Assembly (NCBI RefSeq): GCF_011050365.1
Contig: NZ_DRFV01000003.1
Coordinates: 170,257 to 234,256, forward strand
Length of the DNA stretch: 64,000 bases
Direction of reading: 5' to 3'
From: Pseudohongiella sp.
GTDB lineage: Bacteria > Pseudomonadota > Gammaproteobacteria > Pseudomonadales > Pseudohongiellaceae
Position numbers and translations under genes: made by a program. Below are positions 56,001-62,703 of this stretch, piece by piece. Within the stretch, counting starts at the first letter, position 1. Every line of letters starts with the position of its first letter. The notes below the pieces were generated by a model. That model saw only the letters and a program-made list of their open reading frames with translations. It was not told where the DNA came from and ran no database searches.

Positions 56001-56442
56001 AGACGTCAACAGATGATGTGCCTTCAATACCCGATACGTGGCGTCGCCCGTTAACCAGGGTCAATGTGCGCTGTGAACCCAGGGCGCGCAAGTTCAGTGC
56101 GCTGCCGCCGACGTTACTGGAGCGTGTGCTATTGGCCGCGGTGCCGCCAATGGAGTTGGTGCTGGTGACCGACGACAACAGCGCCGGGTTTTCATTCAGA
56201 ATTTCACCAATATCAACCGTGGCGGAACTCGACAGGTCTTCGGCACTGATTACCGACAATGGCTGCGTGGATGTCGCGTTGTCTACTCGCTGGATCCGGC
56301 TACCAGTAACGACCAGCTCTTCGATCACTGGCTCAGTTGATTCCTGTGCGTAAGTAAATGGTGTGGACGCGACGCCAGCCAGAATGGCAATAGCGTAATT
56401 CAAACGACTACGTGTAAAAACTTTCTGTGGTTTCATGTTCAT
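53017..56442 (-). CDS. TonB-dependent receptor 2, upstream of the ureohydrolase block
   Basis: This is an outer-membrane receptor of 1141 residues. The signal peptide ends near PFTYAQ, the TonB box is VIEELVVTGSRI, and the plug domain has LNLRALGSQRTLTLVNGRRHVSG and ALIERVEVLTGGASAVYGADAVTGVVNFVLR. The barrel ends with YYLGINVAL. It belongs to the large 'oar-like/TBDT' group with the GGASAVYGADAVTGVVN plug signature common in marine bacteria. The next four genes on the same strand encode exported ureohydrolases, so it may import their substrate. A six-G run lies 11-18 bases before the start. Confidence 0.93.
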   Translation of the reverse strand: MNMKPQKVFTRSRLNYAIAILAGVASTPFTYAQESTEPVIEELVVTGSRIQRVDNATSTQPLSVISAEDLSSSATVDIGEILNENPALLSSVTSTNSIGGTAANSTRSSNVGGSALNLRALGSQRTLTLVNGRRHVSGIEGTSSVDVSTIPSALIERVEVLTGGASAVYGADAVTGVVNFVLRNDYEGVDIDFRTGISGEGDANTLSLRALIGQNFDDNRGNFTISLQHDSSDGLRAGDRDFLANDGRATGDVNPALRFQQGDINASNTPNLAQYYNFNNTGLFPYGLRIPTAEAFASNYLNEFGSAPTLTAAEQALFDRPSSASPRAFLPGRTFNITSPYGVVALGDFGTSIPLGQEPDLNGNGTSDCLDSFTGYNSSLDGAASFGAAGGCWVINEAGELVSYEDGLVTGNFNQFGAAQSYIAPNRPFVIPQDDKYSINLNGRYEISPTMELFAETKYVYHEVVFGGGGNQATDLLYGAPDNPFLPAQLAPFANNPGVGFVGPGGLYISRDSDDWGDNESINRRTTYRLVGGLRGSLDQWGLDYEVAANYGKFNRHYKSPFTPITDRFFAAIDVTTDPATGQPVCRSDLSATAYPRTTPFNFPSYLGGGALSSFFSFQAGDGQCQPANLFGGKGSISQESIDFFTYTRTVKEEIEQSVVSGFVSGNSSEFFTLPAGPVSFAFGGEWREETSAQEYDNYDQGILPVSGVTANGVAFEAGDWIGDVSNAQSLGGSPGNRALSTSASYDVWDIFGEFEIPLLSNLPLIETLTLDGAFRRADYSTFGESDTFKVGGLWAPVQDVRFRANYSKAVRVPNLFELFSPEQGQNFRPNDPCDVSQLSSAPDPTLRQNNCVADLQAKGVLNENIFDASGNYIFVDPLSAGFPGVIGGNPDLQPEEAITKTLGVVIQPRFVEGLTVSLDYWDIVIEDAISEISSQNIATSCYDSPSLDNPFCELLDRNREPSSAQSGGFTFLRQVQLNFGEAKATGVDLNVNYQFALGDYQFGLGGAVTKQLELEFIEPSNPGEEAVVDDDLMEMNRPEWAGQLNFSVATGPFSVSLRSQYLSEMALTGPIETAVQNYGPGIFSDEFFSHNLSANWDYSSTVRVYGGVSNVTDEEPYATQRSYPVSPVGRAYYLGINVAL

Positions 56443-56896
56443 CAGGTGTCATACCCCCCGGTACTTCTAGCAGTTGACCGCCAATATCTGGCTCCAGTGT
56501 TATGTCTTATGTGCCCTTCAGTTCTTGGCGTGCAACTAAACAGGGCTTTCAATGGGGGTGGGAGCAATATGTGTGCCACAAATATTTGTTATTACAAATC
56601 AACTATTTAAAATTTTTCGTCAAAAACAGGCAGACAATAACGATTCATTTCGGGGCACATAATGCGAACAGGATCACATTTTTGTGCACGCACTTTTATA
56701 TTTTTATTGTTTATTTTTAATAGCTTGCGCGCCTTAAATTACCTTTCGTTTAAAAACAAAGGGGCTAAAATAAGATCAGGATACGATAAAAGAAATTCAG
56801 TAAAAATACGCTGGAGTACTTAGAAAAAGACGCGCATACGCATAACTGCGCAATGCTGCATCCAGTTACGCAATACGTCCGGGGCGAGAGCTGAAA

Positions 56897-56914
56897 CTAC
56901 GTTAATCAACGTAG
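56897..56914. promoter_or_regulatory. Palindrome matching the urtA operator candidate
   Basis: CTACGTTAATCAACGTAG is a seven-base perfect dyad with a four-base centre. Compared with the urtA site (CTACGTCATTTAACGTAG) only three central positions differ. It lies about 455 bases upstream of TonB receptor 2 and 80 bases after the YceI gene. Confidence 0.45.
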
Positions 56915-56951
56915 GATTATCGAATGAAGGCTTGGGCAGGAGATCCATTCA

Positions 56952-56973
56952 GGGACGACCAGGCGGTCGTCCC
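56952..56973 (-). terminator. Hairpin after the YceI gene (possible terminator)
   Basis: A perfect nine-base stem (GGGACGACC / GGTCGTCCC) with loop AGGC lies 22 bases past the YceI stop. There is no clear T-run on the minus strand, so termination may be weak or Rho-assisted. Confidence 0.5.
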
Positions 56974-56995
56974 GAACGGCTAAAGCGGAAGTAAC

Positions 56996-57640
56996 TTACA
57001 GCGAGGAATCCTGGAACTCAACATGGACTTCAATCTGGATTTCATCACCCACACCGAAAGACACCATGTTATCCAGGCCAAAATCAGAACGCAGGAACTC
57101 AGCCGTGGCCGAGAACCCGAGCGTGTAACGACGGGTCAGGAAGTTGCGACCGCCGCCGTTAAAATTGACCGTCATTGTCACCGGCCCGGTATTGCCCAGC
57201 AGCGTCAGATCGCCGTCAAAAACGAAGGTATCCTCGTCTACCGCTTCAACAAATGCAGTGGTTCTGAACACCGCTTGCGGATGGTTGGCAACATCAAACC
57301 AGTCATCACCGCGAAGATCTTCAGCAAAGGCTTCGTTATTGACATCCAGCGAGGCTGTGTCAATGATCACTTCCAGACTGGAGTTTTCGACGTTTTCAGC
57401 GTCAAAATCCAGCGTCGCATCAAAGTCGTCAAAGCGGCCAATGTAGCGGGAAAAACCCAGATGATCGATTTTCCACAGCAAGGTGGCGTGTTCTTTGTCG
57501 AGCGTGTATTGCCCACCTCTGAGCTCGGCCACACTGGTTTCGAAGTCCGGCGTGATCAACCGGTCACATGACACCAGCGCTGCAGAGCTGGCAAGGACCA
57601 GCAAAACCTGACGATATTTGCAAAACATTTTTGAAAGCAT
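56996..57640 (-). CDS. YceI-family lipoprotein
   Basis: The 214-residue protein has a lipobox (SSAALVSC) and a YceI domain: YTLDKEHATLLWKIDHLGFSRYIGRFDDFDATLDFD, DDWFDVANHPQAVFRTTAF and GNTGPVTMTVNF. YceI proteins are lipocalin-like barrels that bind isoprenoid chains such as polyprenyl or quinone molecules in the periplasm. A second, soluble YceI gene lies 27 bases upstream, and a PQQ-dehydrogenase gene precedes that. Confidence 0.9.
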   Translation of the reverse strand: MLSKMFCKYRQVLLVLASSAALVSCDRLITPDFETSVAELRGGQYTLDKEHATLLWKIDHLGFSRYIGRFDDFDATLDFDAENVENSSLEVIIDTASLDVNNEAFAEDLRGDDWFDVANHPQAVFRTTAFVEAVDEDTFVFDGDLTLLGNTGPVTMTVNFNGGGRNFLTRRYTLGFSATAEFLRSDFGLDNMVSFGVGDEIQIEVHVEFQDSSL

Positions 57641-57667
57641 GTACGTGTTCCTTGATATTTATCCCTG

Positions 57668-58237
57668 TTACTGCACGATATCGGCGTAGACATCGACTTC
57701 GATAGCTACTTCGTTCGGGATGGCAGATGTGTTGGCAAAGTATCCCTGGCCCACACCGAAATCCAGCCGTTGTACAGTGACTTCACTGGTCAGGTTGAAT
57801 CGCGTGCCGTCAATGCTCAGCTCAAAAGGAAAGGTCAACGGCTGAGTGACATCACGAATCGTCAACATACCCTCAGCAGTAAACGAGTTTACCGACGTCA
57901 GCGTGCACTGATCAGCGGTAAAGGTCGCGGTCGGAAACTGATCCACGTCGAACAGTTCAATATCAAACATGTAGCTCTCGGTTTCCTCGTCACCCACATC
58001 CAGATCGATAATCGGAATGAGAACATCGATTTTGCAATCACCGGGGCTCAGCGGATCGATTTCGAACGTGGCCTGGACATTGTTGAACTCGCCCTGATAA
58101 GGCGTATCCGAATACGAGTATTTGAAGATCACTGTCGAGTCTTCGGGATCGATTTCCCAGGTGGCTGCCTGCGCAGACACAGAGGCAGCCAACATCAGCG
58201 GCGCAAGTGCCGCTTTAGCAAATGTATTACGTATCAT
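57668..58237 (-). CDS. YceI-family periplasmic protein
   Basis: A signal peptide (ending near SVSAQA) is followed by a YceI barrel: WEIDPEDSTVIFKYSYSDTPYQGEFNNVQATFEID, and FDVDQFPTATFTADQ with LTIRDVTQPLTFPF. The length of 189 residues is usual. It probably binds a hydrophobic isoprenoid or quinone. It lies in a same-strand run dehydrogenase-YceI-YceI with gaps below 40 bases, so the three are likely co-transcribed. Confidence 0.9.
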   Translation of the reverse strand: MIRNTFAKAALAPLMLAASVSAQAATWEIDPEDSTVIFKYSYSDTPYQGEFNNVQATFEIDPLSPGDCKIDVLIPIIDLDVGDEETESYMFDIELFDVDQFPTATFTADQCTLTSVNSFTAEGMLTIRDVTQPLTFPFELSIDGTRFNLTSEVTVQRLDFGVGQGYFANTSAIPNEVAIEVDVYADIVQ

Positions 58238-58274
58238 TACTTCTACTCCTTGGTATCAATTTCTGCCCGGCAAA

Positions 58275-60200
58275 TTATGGCAGTGTATAAATCACCAGCT
58301 CTGACGGATTTCCGCGCTCGCTGACGACCATGCCGAGGTATTGTTTGCCATCGTGCTCATAGGTGAACGGCTGGCCAGTCTGGGTACCCGGCATTTCAAT
58401 CTCGGCGATGATCTCGCCAGTCTGTTTGTCGTGCGCGCGCAGCGTGGGGCCACCGCCAGTGCCTTCACCCGAGAATAACAGGGTTTTGGTGAGCAACAGG
58501 CCTGAGCGGGTTTCAACGCCGGTACGTGGTATATCAACACCTTCCAGGGCCCGGTTGTTGGCAATGGCTGGCGGTGTATCCGCGTTGGCTATCATCCACT
58601 CATGCTCGCCCTCAACCATATCGATAGCCGTGATACGACCATACGGTGGTTTGGCAATGGGAAGGCCCATGGCGCGCGGTACACGCACACCCAGCGCCAT
58701 GCTGAAGTCGATGTCGGAATTAGCGTCTTTGTCCACTGATAACACGGTAGCAACTGTCCGGGAAGGCACATACAGCATGCCCGTTTCAGGATCCATCGCG
58801 GCCCCTTCCCAGTTGGCGCCACCAGTAGCAGATGGCAGGCTCAATGTGCCCTGAGTGCCATCAGGCGCATCTTTCATAGACGGCGGTGAATACAGGTTTG
58901 TGCCCAAGCGGAACGGTTTGATCGCTTCCAGAGCCGCTGCGTAGATTTCCGGTGTGAAATCTACCAGATCATCTTCGGTGATGCCCTGACGGTCAAAACC
59001 GGCCGGTTTGGTCGGAAACGGCTGTGTTGGCGCGTACCATTCACCCGGCACATCGCCGGCGGGCACCGGCAGGTCTTCAATCGGCCAGATCGGCTCGCCG
59101 GTGGCACGGTCGTAGGTGTACACGAATGACTGCTTGGTCACCTGCATAACGATTTCGCGGCCGTTGGGCAGATCCGCCAGAATCGGCGCAGCAGGGTTGT
59201 CCCAGTCCCAGATGTCGTGACGAATCATCTGTTGGTGCCATTTACGCTCGCCGGTTGCGATGTCCACTGCGACCAGGCTGCTGGAGAACAGGTTGTTGCC
59301 CGGGCGGTCGCCGCCATAACGGTCACCCGTAGCCGCTTCTACCGGCAGATACACCAGACCCAGCTCCGGATCGCCCGACATCGGAGCCCACACACCCGTG
59401 TTACCGGTGTAATCAGCGCTGTTTTCGAGCCAGGTGTCATAACCGAACTCACCCGGACGTGGAATGGTGTGGAAGGTCCACAAATGCTCGCCGGTGCTGG
59501 CATCATAGCCGCGCACATCGCCTTTGACGTTGGCCATTGACGGCGGACGCATGGAAACGGCCATGGCCGGGCCCACCACAATGACATCATTCATGACAAA
59601 AGGCGGCATGGAAGAGCCAATATCAATATCGTCACGGCCTTCACCAAGACGCAGGCCTTCCTGCATGTCGATAATACCGTTATTGCCAAACTCGGGGTCT
59701 GGCAAACCGGTGTCTGCATCCAGAGACACCAGGAAGAAACCAGGGGTAATGGTCAGAATGCGACGCTTGTCACCATCCTGCCAGAAGGCAACGCCACGAC
59801 CGGAGCCCTTGCGGGGCGCGGCGTCAAAGCGTTCGCCTTCCTGCGCCCGCCATTGCCACAGCAATTGTCCGGTGACGGCATCCAGGGCCACGATGTCTCG
59901 CTGCGCGCCGATGGTGGTGTACAACACGCCATCCACTTCAAGCGGCGTAAAAGTGGCGTTGAACTCTGGTTGGGAGCCAAAAATTCCGGTCGGCAGGCGC
60001 CAGGCAATCTCCAGCGAGCTGACATTGTCGGCGTTGATCTGATCAAGCGGCGAATAGCGCTGGGCGGCCATATTGCCGTTGTAGTCGGGCCAGTCTCCGG
60101 CATAAACATCCGTGCCGGACTGGCTGAAGGCCGCAGTCGAACAGACAAGCGAACTGACGCCTAACGCCAGCGCTGATAACACGCGTTTTGATCTTAACAT
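58275..60200 (-). CDS. Exported PQQ-dependent dehydrogenase (quinoprotein)
   Basis: A signal peptide (ending near TAAFSQ) precedes an eight-bladed quinoprotein propeller with W-motifs: DWPDYNGNMAAQRYSPLDQINADNV, ALDAVTGQLLWQWRA, VRGYDASTGEHLWTFHTIP, IRHDIWDWDNPAAPIL, and a C-terminal VSERGNPSELVIYTLP. It resembles membrane-type glucose/polyol dehydrogenases without the membrane part. There is no heme-binding CxxCH, so electrons must go to a separate acceptor, perhaps a quinone. The nearby YceI proteins could be linked with that. PQQ synthesis genes are not in the window. Confidence 0.87.
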   Translation of the reverse strand: MLRSKRVLSALALGVSSLVCSTAAFSQSGTDVYAGDWPDYNGNMAAQRYSPLDQINADNVSSLEIAWRLPTGIFGSQPEFNATFTPLEVDGVLYTTIGAQRDIVALDAVTGQLLWQWRAQEGERFDAAPRKGSGRGVAFWQDGDKRRILTITPGFFLVSLDADTGLPDPEFGNNGIIDMQEGLRLGEGRDDIDIGSSMPPFVMNDVIVVGPAMAVSMRPPSMANVKGDVRGYDASTGEHLWTFHTIPRPGEFGYDTWLENSADYTGNTGVWAPMSGDPELGLVYLPVEAATGDRYGGDRPGNNLFSSSLVAVDIATGERKWHQQMIRHDIWDWDNPAAPILADLPNGREIVMQVTKQSFVYTYDRATGEPIWPIEDLPVPAGDVPGEWYAPTQPFPTKPAGFDRQGITEDDLVDFTPEIYAAALEAIKPFRLGTNLYSPPSMKDAPDGTQGTLSLPSATGGANWEGAAMDPETGMLYVPSRTVATVLSVDKDANSDIDFSMALGVRVPRAMGLPIAKPPYGRITAIDMVEGEHEWMIANADTPPAIANNRALEGVDIPRTGVETRSGLLLTKTLLFSGEGTGGGPTLRAHDKQTGEIIAEIEMPGTQTGQPFTYEHDGKQYLGMVVSERGNPSELVIYTLP

Positions 60201-60257
60201 TACTAACTCCCTGAATTCAGGCTATTTTATTTTTTAGAATCATTCGGCCACCCTTGT

Positions 60258-60283
60258 TTTACGGCGGCTAAAGCGACCGTAAA
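60258..60283. promoter_or_regulatory. Dyad upstream of the PQQ-dehydrogenase gene
   Basis: The arms TTTACGG and CCGTAAA are 12 bases apart and centred about 70 bases upstream of the start codon. Outside them, CACCCTTG and CAGGGTG form a partial second dyad. This is a good position for an operator. Confidence 0.4.
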
Positions 60284-60427
60284 TGCACGACCAGGGTGTG
60301 TATTGGCCAAATCTGGGTACACGCAAGAATAAGTCATCCATGGATGCTAAGCAAGCCGGGCGCCCCGGTGAACCAGTGCCTGAAAGACAGCTGGAGCGGT
60401 TCATTCGACTAAACGGTTGCCGAATTC

Positions 60428-61201
60428 TCAGGGAATGGATATCTCGCGGTTGTACCAGGGTGTGGACGTAATACCGAGCAACGTTTCATTGCCATCAAAC
60501 AGGCGGGAGTACAACGGGCCGGATGCGGAAAAACTGAATGCCTCAATCCGACTGTTCGGTGCCCCAGGGACACCCAGTGCATCGCCAGCCTGATCAATCC
60601 GGTAGGTCCGTGTGTAGTCAGTATGCTTGCCCGAGCGGATAACGATCGTGGACTGTCGTCTTGTCGGCACTGCCTGCTGATACTGCAGCGACACGCTGAC
60701 ACTGTCACCGCTGGCGGCTTCCATCTGCCAATGTTCCTGCACCTGTGAGAGTTCATCAGCCTGGCCATGCAGAGACCGCTCTGCCGTCGCCACTACCGCG
60801 GTTTGATAGACATCATAGGCACCCGTACCTTCCGGTGAGATGCCATTGATGATCAGGATACCGCGATCACCTCTGGCATCGCGAGCCTGCACCGACATGA
60901 CCATATAGCGGCTGCTGCCACTGCCGACCGGTTGGCCTTGCGGATCGAGAATGACATGGCGATCCATGAACGTAACCGTCAGATTGACCTGGTCCGGGGC
61001 CCCGGCAACGTCGGTAATTGTCCAGCCGGCTGGCAACAACGCCCGCACAGCTGCACCATTGACCCGAAAACTGAGCGAGGTCCGGGTTTCGGCGCTCCAT
61101 TCCTGGTAGTCCTGGGCGTCAGCCCGGGTCGAACTGACAATCAATCCACTGACTGACATCAGAATGATCAGCAAAACGTTGGCGAATCCTGACCGAATCA
61201 T
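60428..61201 (-). CDS. Exported protein of unknown function
   Basis: A signal peptide (VLLIILMSVSGLIVSSTRADAQ) is followed by about 230 residues without a family that I recognise with confidence. Phrases such as VNGAAVRALLPAGWTI, GSSRYMVMSVQARD and YSRLFDGNETLLG recall beta-rich acetoacetate-decarboxylase-like proteins, but catalytic residues cannot be assigned. The gene stands alone on this strand, with a ~225-bp gap to the PQQ-dehydrogenase gene. Confidence 0.7.
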   Translation of the reverse strand: MIRSGFANVLLIILMSVSGLIVSSTRADAQDYQEWSAETRTSLSFRVNGAAVRALLPAGWTITDVAGAPDQVNLTVTFMDRHVILDPQGQPVGSGSSRYMVMSVQARDARGDRGILIINGISPEGTGAYDVYQTAVVATAERSLHGQADELSQVQEHWQMEAASGDSVSVSLQYQQAVPTRRQSTIVIRSGKHTDYTRTYRIDQAGDALGVPGAPNSRIEAFSFSASGPLYSRLFDGNETLLGITSTPWYNREISIP

Positions 61202-61429
61202 CGAACACCCCTTTTGTATGTAATCTTTGCCGGCACATTATCACCGACTGCTGTCAGTGTCCTGCCCCGGATTAAAACAGGCCGGCACCAGCCATCGCGA
61301 CATCGTCAATACCATAACCTCATGAGGTGGCATATCCCCATTGATCAGCAGGATATAACGATCGGGGATTTCGCGACAGCGTTGCATATGATGGGGAGGA
61401 AACTGCCGTGTCATGAGACAAAAACTGGC

Positions 61430-61537
61430 TCAAAGACCTGTCACCTCAATTGCCTCACTGAATGGTAGAGGCGGCGCAATCAGGTAACCTTGCGCCTGAT
61501 CACAACCTCGCCGCTTTAACATTGCTTGTGTGAACCC
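61430..61537 (-). pseudogene. C-terminal remnant of an EAL-domain gene
   Basis: The minus-strand frame ending at 61430 reads AMLKRRGCDQAQGYLIAP then PLPFSEAIE. This is the classic end of an EAL domain (GCDxxQGYLF..P). Upstream in the same frame there is no EAL domain, only unrelated sequence, so only the last ~30 codons survive. Confidence 0.65.
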
Positions 61538-61663
61538 GATACCGGAAAACTCCCTAACTCTGTCATAAGTATGACTATACAGCGGCTCAGACGATTGTCC
61601 AACATGGCTTCCGGATGCGTTTGACCGAACTGGGGAATTATCATTAACCGGATACCAGAAACA

Positions 61664-61691
61664 AAAAAGGCCCGCTAAAGCGGACCTTTTG
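61664..61691 (-). terminator. Rho-independent terminator
   Basis: A GC stem (AGGCCCGC TAAA GCGGACCT, one mismatch) is flanked by A and T runs on both sides; read on the minus strand it ends in six Ts. No intact gene immediately precedes it, so it may be left over from the tRNA-like or lost element. Confidence 0.75.
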
Positions 61692-61897
61692 TTGTTTGGC
61701 GCACCCGGAGAGATTACTCGACCCATCCATGGGTCTCGCCCAAGGGGTTCGAAGCCCCTACAGTAAGCGCTATATGATTTTTTATTACATTTAATAGTGC
61801 GTCCATTGCGTGATTTTGCACTATAAAGCACTACAAGGCACAGCCAAACCCGCAAATATCCCGCAGAGCTGGCCCACAATATTTTTCAATGGACACT

Positions 61898-62215
61898 TCA
61901 CCGCCAGTGATCATTGGCTTCCGCGATGGTTGCGAAATGAATGGCAATGACCCGGGAGGAAGCGATTAGTAACCCTGCATCCTTTGCGTACTCCTCACGC
62001 AGTGAGAAAAGCACCTCGCGATTCGGCTGCGTGGTACTCACGCCACGGCGTGCCAGAGTCACGGCCAGCGCATAACCCTCATCCGGGGTATCCGTGATCA
62101 GATTCAGTCCGTCACTCTGGGCACTGACCGGCCCGCCGCTCAGCAGCACAATCAACCCTGTAATAGTCAGCGCCACCAGAGCCATCGAAATCAATGTGCT
62201 TTGTTTTATCATCAT
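61898..62215 (-). CDS. Small exported or membrane protein, unknown
   Basis: The 105-residue protein has an N-terminal hydrophobic segment (ISMALVALTITGLIVLLSGGPVSAQ) that looks like a signal peptide, then ~75 mostly charged residues (PDEGYALAVTLARRGVSTTQ, LFSLREEYAKDAGLL). No family is recognised. It follows the membrane protein gene by 16 bases and is the last gene of the nirK group. Confidence 0.6.
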   Translation of the reverse strand: MMIKQSTLISMALVALTITGLIVLLSGGPVSAQSDGLNLITDTPDEGYALAVTLARRGVSTTQPNREVLFSLREEYAKDAGLLIASSRVIAIHFATIAEANDHWR

Positions 62216-62231
62216 TTAATCCTCCATCGGT

Positions 62232-62681
62232 TCATTTGATAATCAATGATTGATTTACTAAACGGCATATTCGCCACACGAGAATTCCCAACAGCGTCAG
62301 TTTGAGCGCATCTGCGACGATGTAAATCATATGCAACACAGACGCAGGAGGCGTGCTGCCGTCCAGAATTACCTGCACCCGAGCATCCAGTACCGGCAGA
62401 AGCCAGATAGTTTGCATTGCCACAATCAGCGCAATGGTCACGGCCGTCGCCTGCATCCATCGCCTGGCTGTACCGACAGTGAAAACGACAAGCATCAGCC
62501 CCAGTGCGACCTCAAGCCAGTTGAAGACCATGAAGGTCTGCCGGCCAACATCCAGCGCGACTGGCAGCGACAAACTGGGCGCAACGAATTTCACCGGCGT
62601 TGCCAGAAATGATACCCCCAGTAGCAGGCCTGACCAGAGCACAGCCAGCAACAGCAGACTCAGAATATTGAAATTACGCAT
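62232..62681 (-). CDS. Four-helix membrane protein (DUF4149-like), next to nirK
   Basis: ATG 62681 gives 149 residues with four hydrophobic helices (LLLLAVLWSGLLLGVSFLA, VALGLMLVVFTVG, VTIALIVAMQTIWLL, IYIVADALKLTLLGILV). The pattern 'W..G...G..FLATPVKF.APSL' and NWLEVALGL recall DUF4149-type membrane proteins. The longer frame to 62786 would overlap nirK. It lies 22 bases after nirK on the same strand; a role in nitrite reduction is not shown. Confidence 0.65.
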   Translation of the reverse strand: MRNFNILSLLLLAVLWSGLLLGVSFLATPVKFVAPSLSLPVALDVGRQTFMVFNWLEVALGLMLVVFTVGTARRWMQATAVTIALIVAMQTIWLLPVLDARVQVILDGSTPPASVLHMIYIVADALKLTLLGILVWRICRLVNQSLIIK

Positions 62682-62703
62682 CTCCCGCTCCTGCGATATT
62701 TGG

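Larger units (their letters stand above)
56443..56995. other. 553-bp AT-rich leader/regulatory region of TonB receptor 2
   Basis: There is no credible gene here; the 72-codon frame at 56502 lacks a family and a good start. The stretch 56580-56800 is strongly AT-rich. From 56836 to 56871 there are partial repeats of TGCGCAGTTA/TTGCGTAACTG type (an imperfect dyad). The 18-bp palindrome at 56897 and the hairpin at 56952 lie nearest the YceI gene. Confidence 0.5.
61202..61897. other. Intergenic stretch with gene remnants and repeats
   Basis: There is no intact gene across about 700 bases. It holds the tail of an EAL gene (61430-61537), a terminator (61664-61691), a tRNA-3'-end-like segment on the minus strand (61696-61760, TTCGAA in a GGGG/CCCC hairpin, ending TGCGCCA), and repeats with the sequence TAGTGC/GCACTA at 61795, 61818 and 61828. 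The last are reminiscent of recombinase arm sites. It looks like a worn integration point. Confidence 0.45.

Noticed and set aside
56502..56720. 72-codon frame upstream of TonB receptor 2
   Set aside because: Low-complexity AT-rich sequence with no homology signal.
56443..56995. Guanidine riboswitch before the TonB receptor/ureohydrolase operon
   Set aside because: I looked for guanidine-I type conserved segments and paired ACGR-loop hairpins here and before urtA and found none that fit.
61696..61760. A complete tRNA gene
   Set aside because: The 3'-end-like part has no pairing 5' acceptor strand and no proper anticodon arm.
61430..61879. 149-codon frame as a real gene
   Set aside because: Only its last ~30 codons look like protein (EAL tail); the rest runs through a terminator and a hairpin-rich segment.
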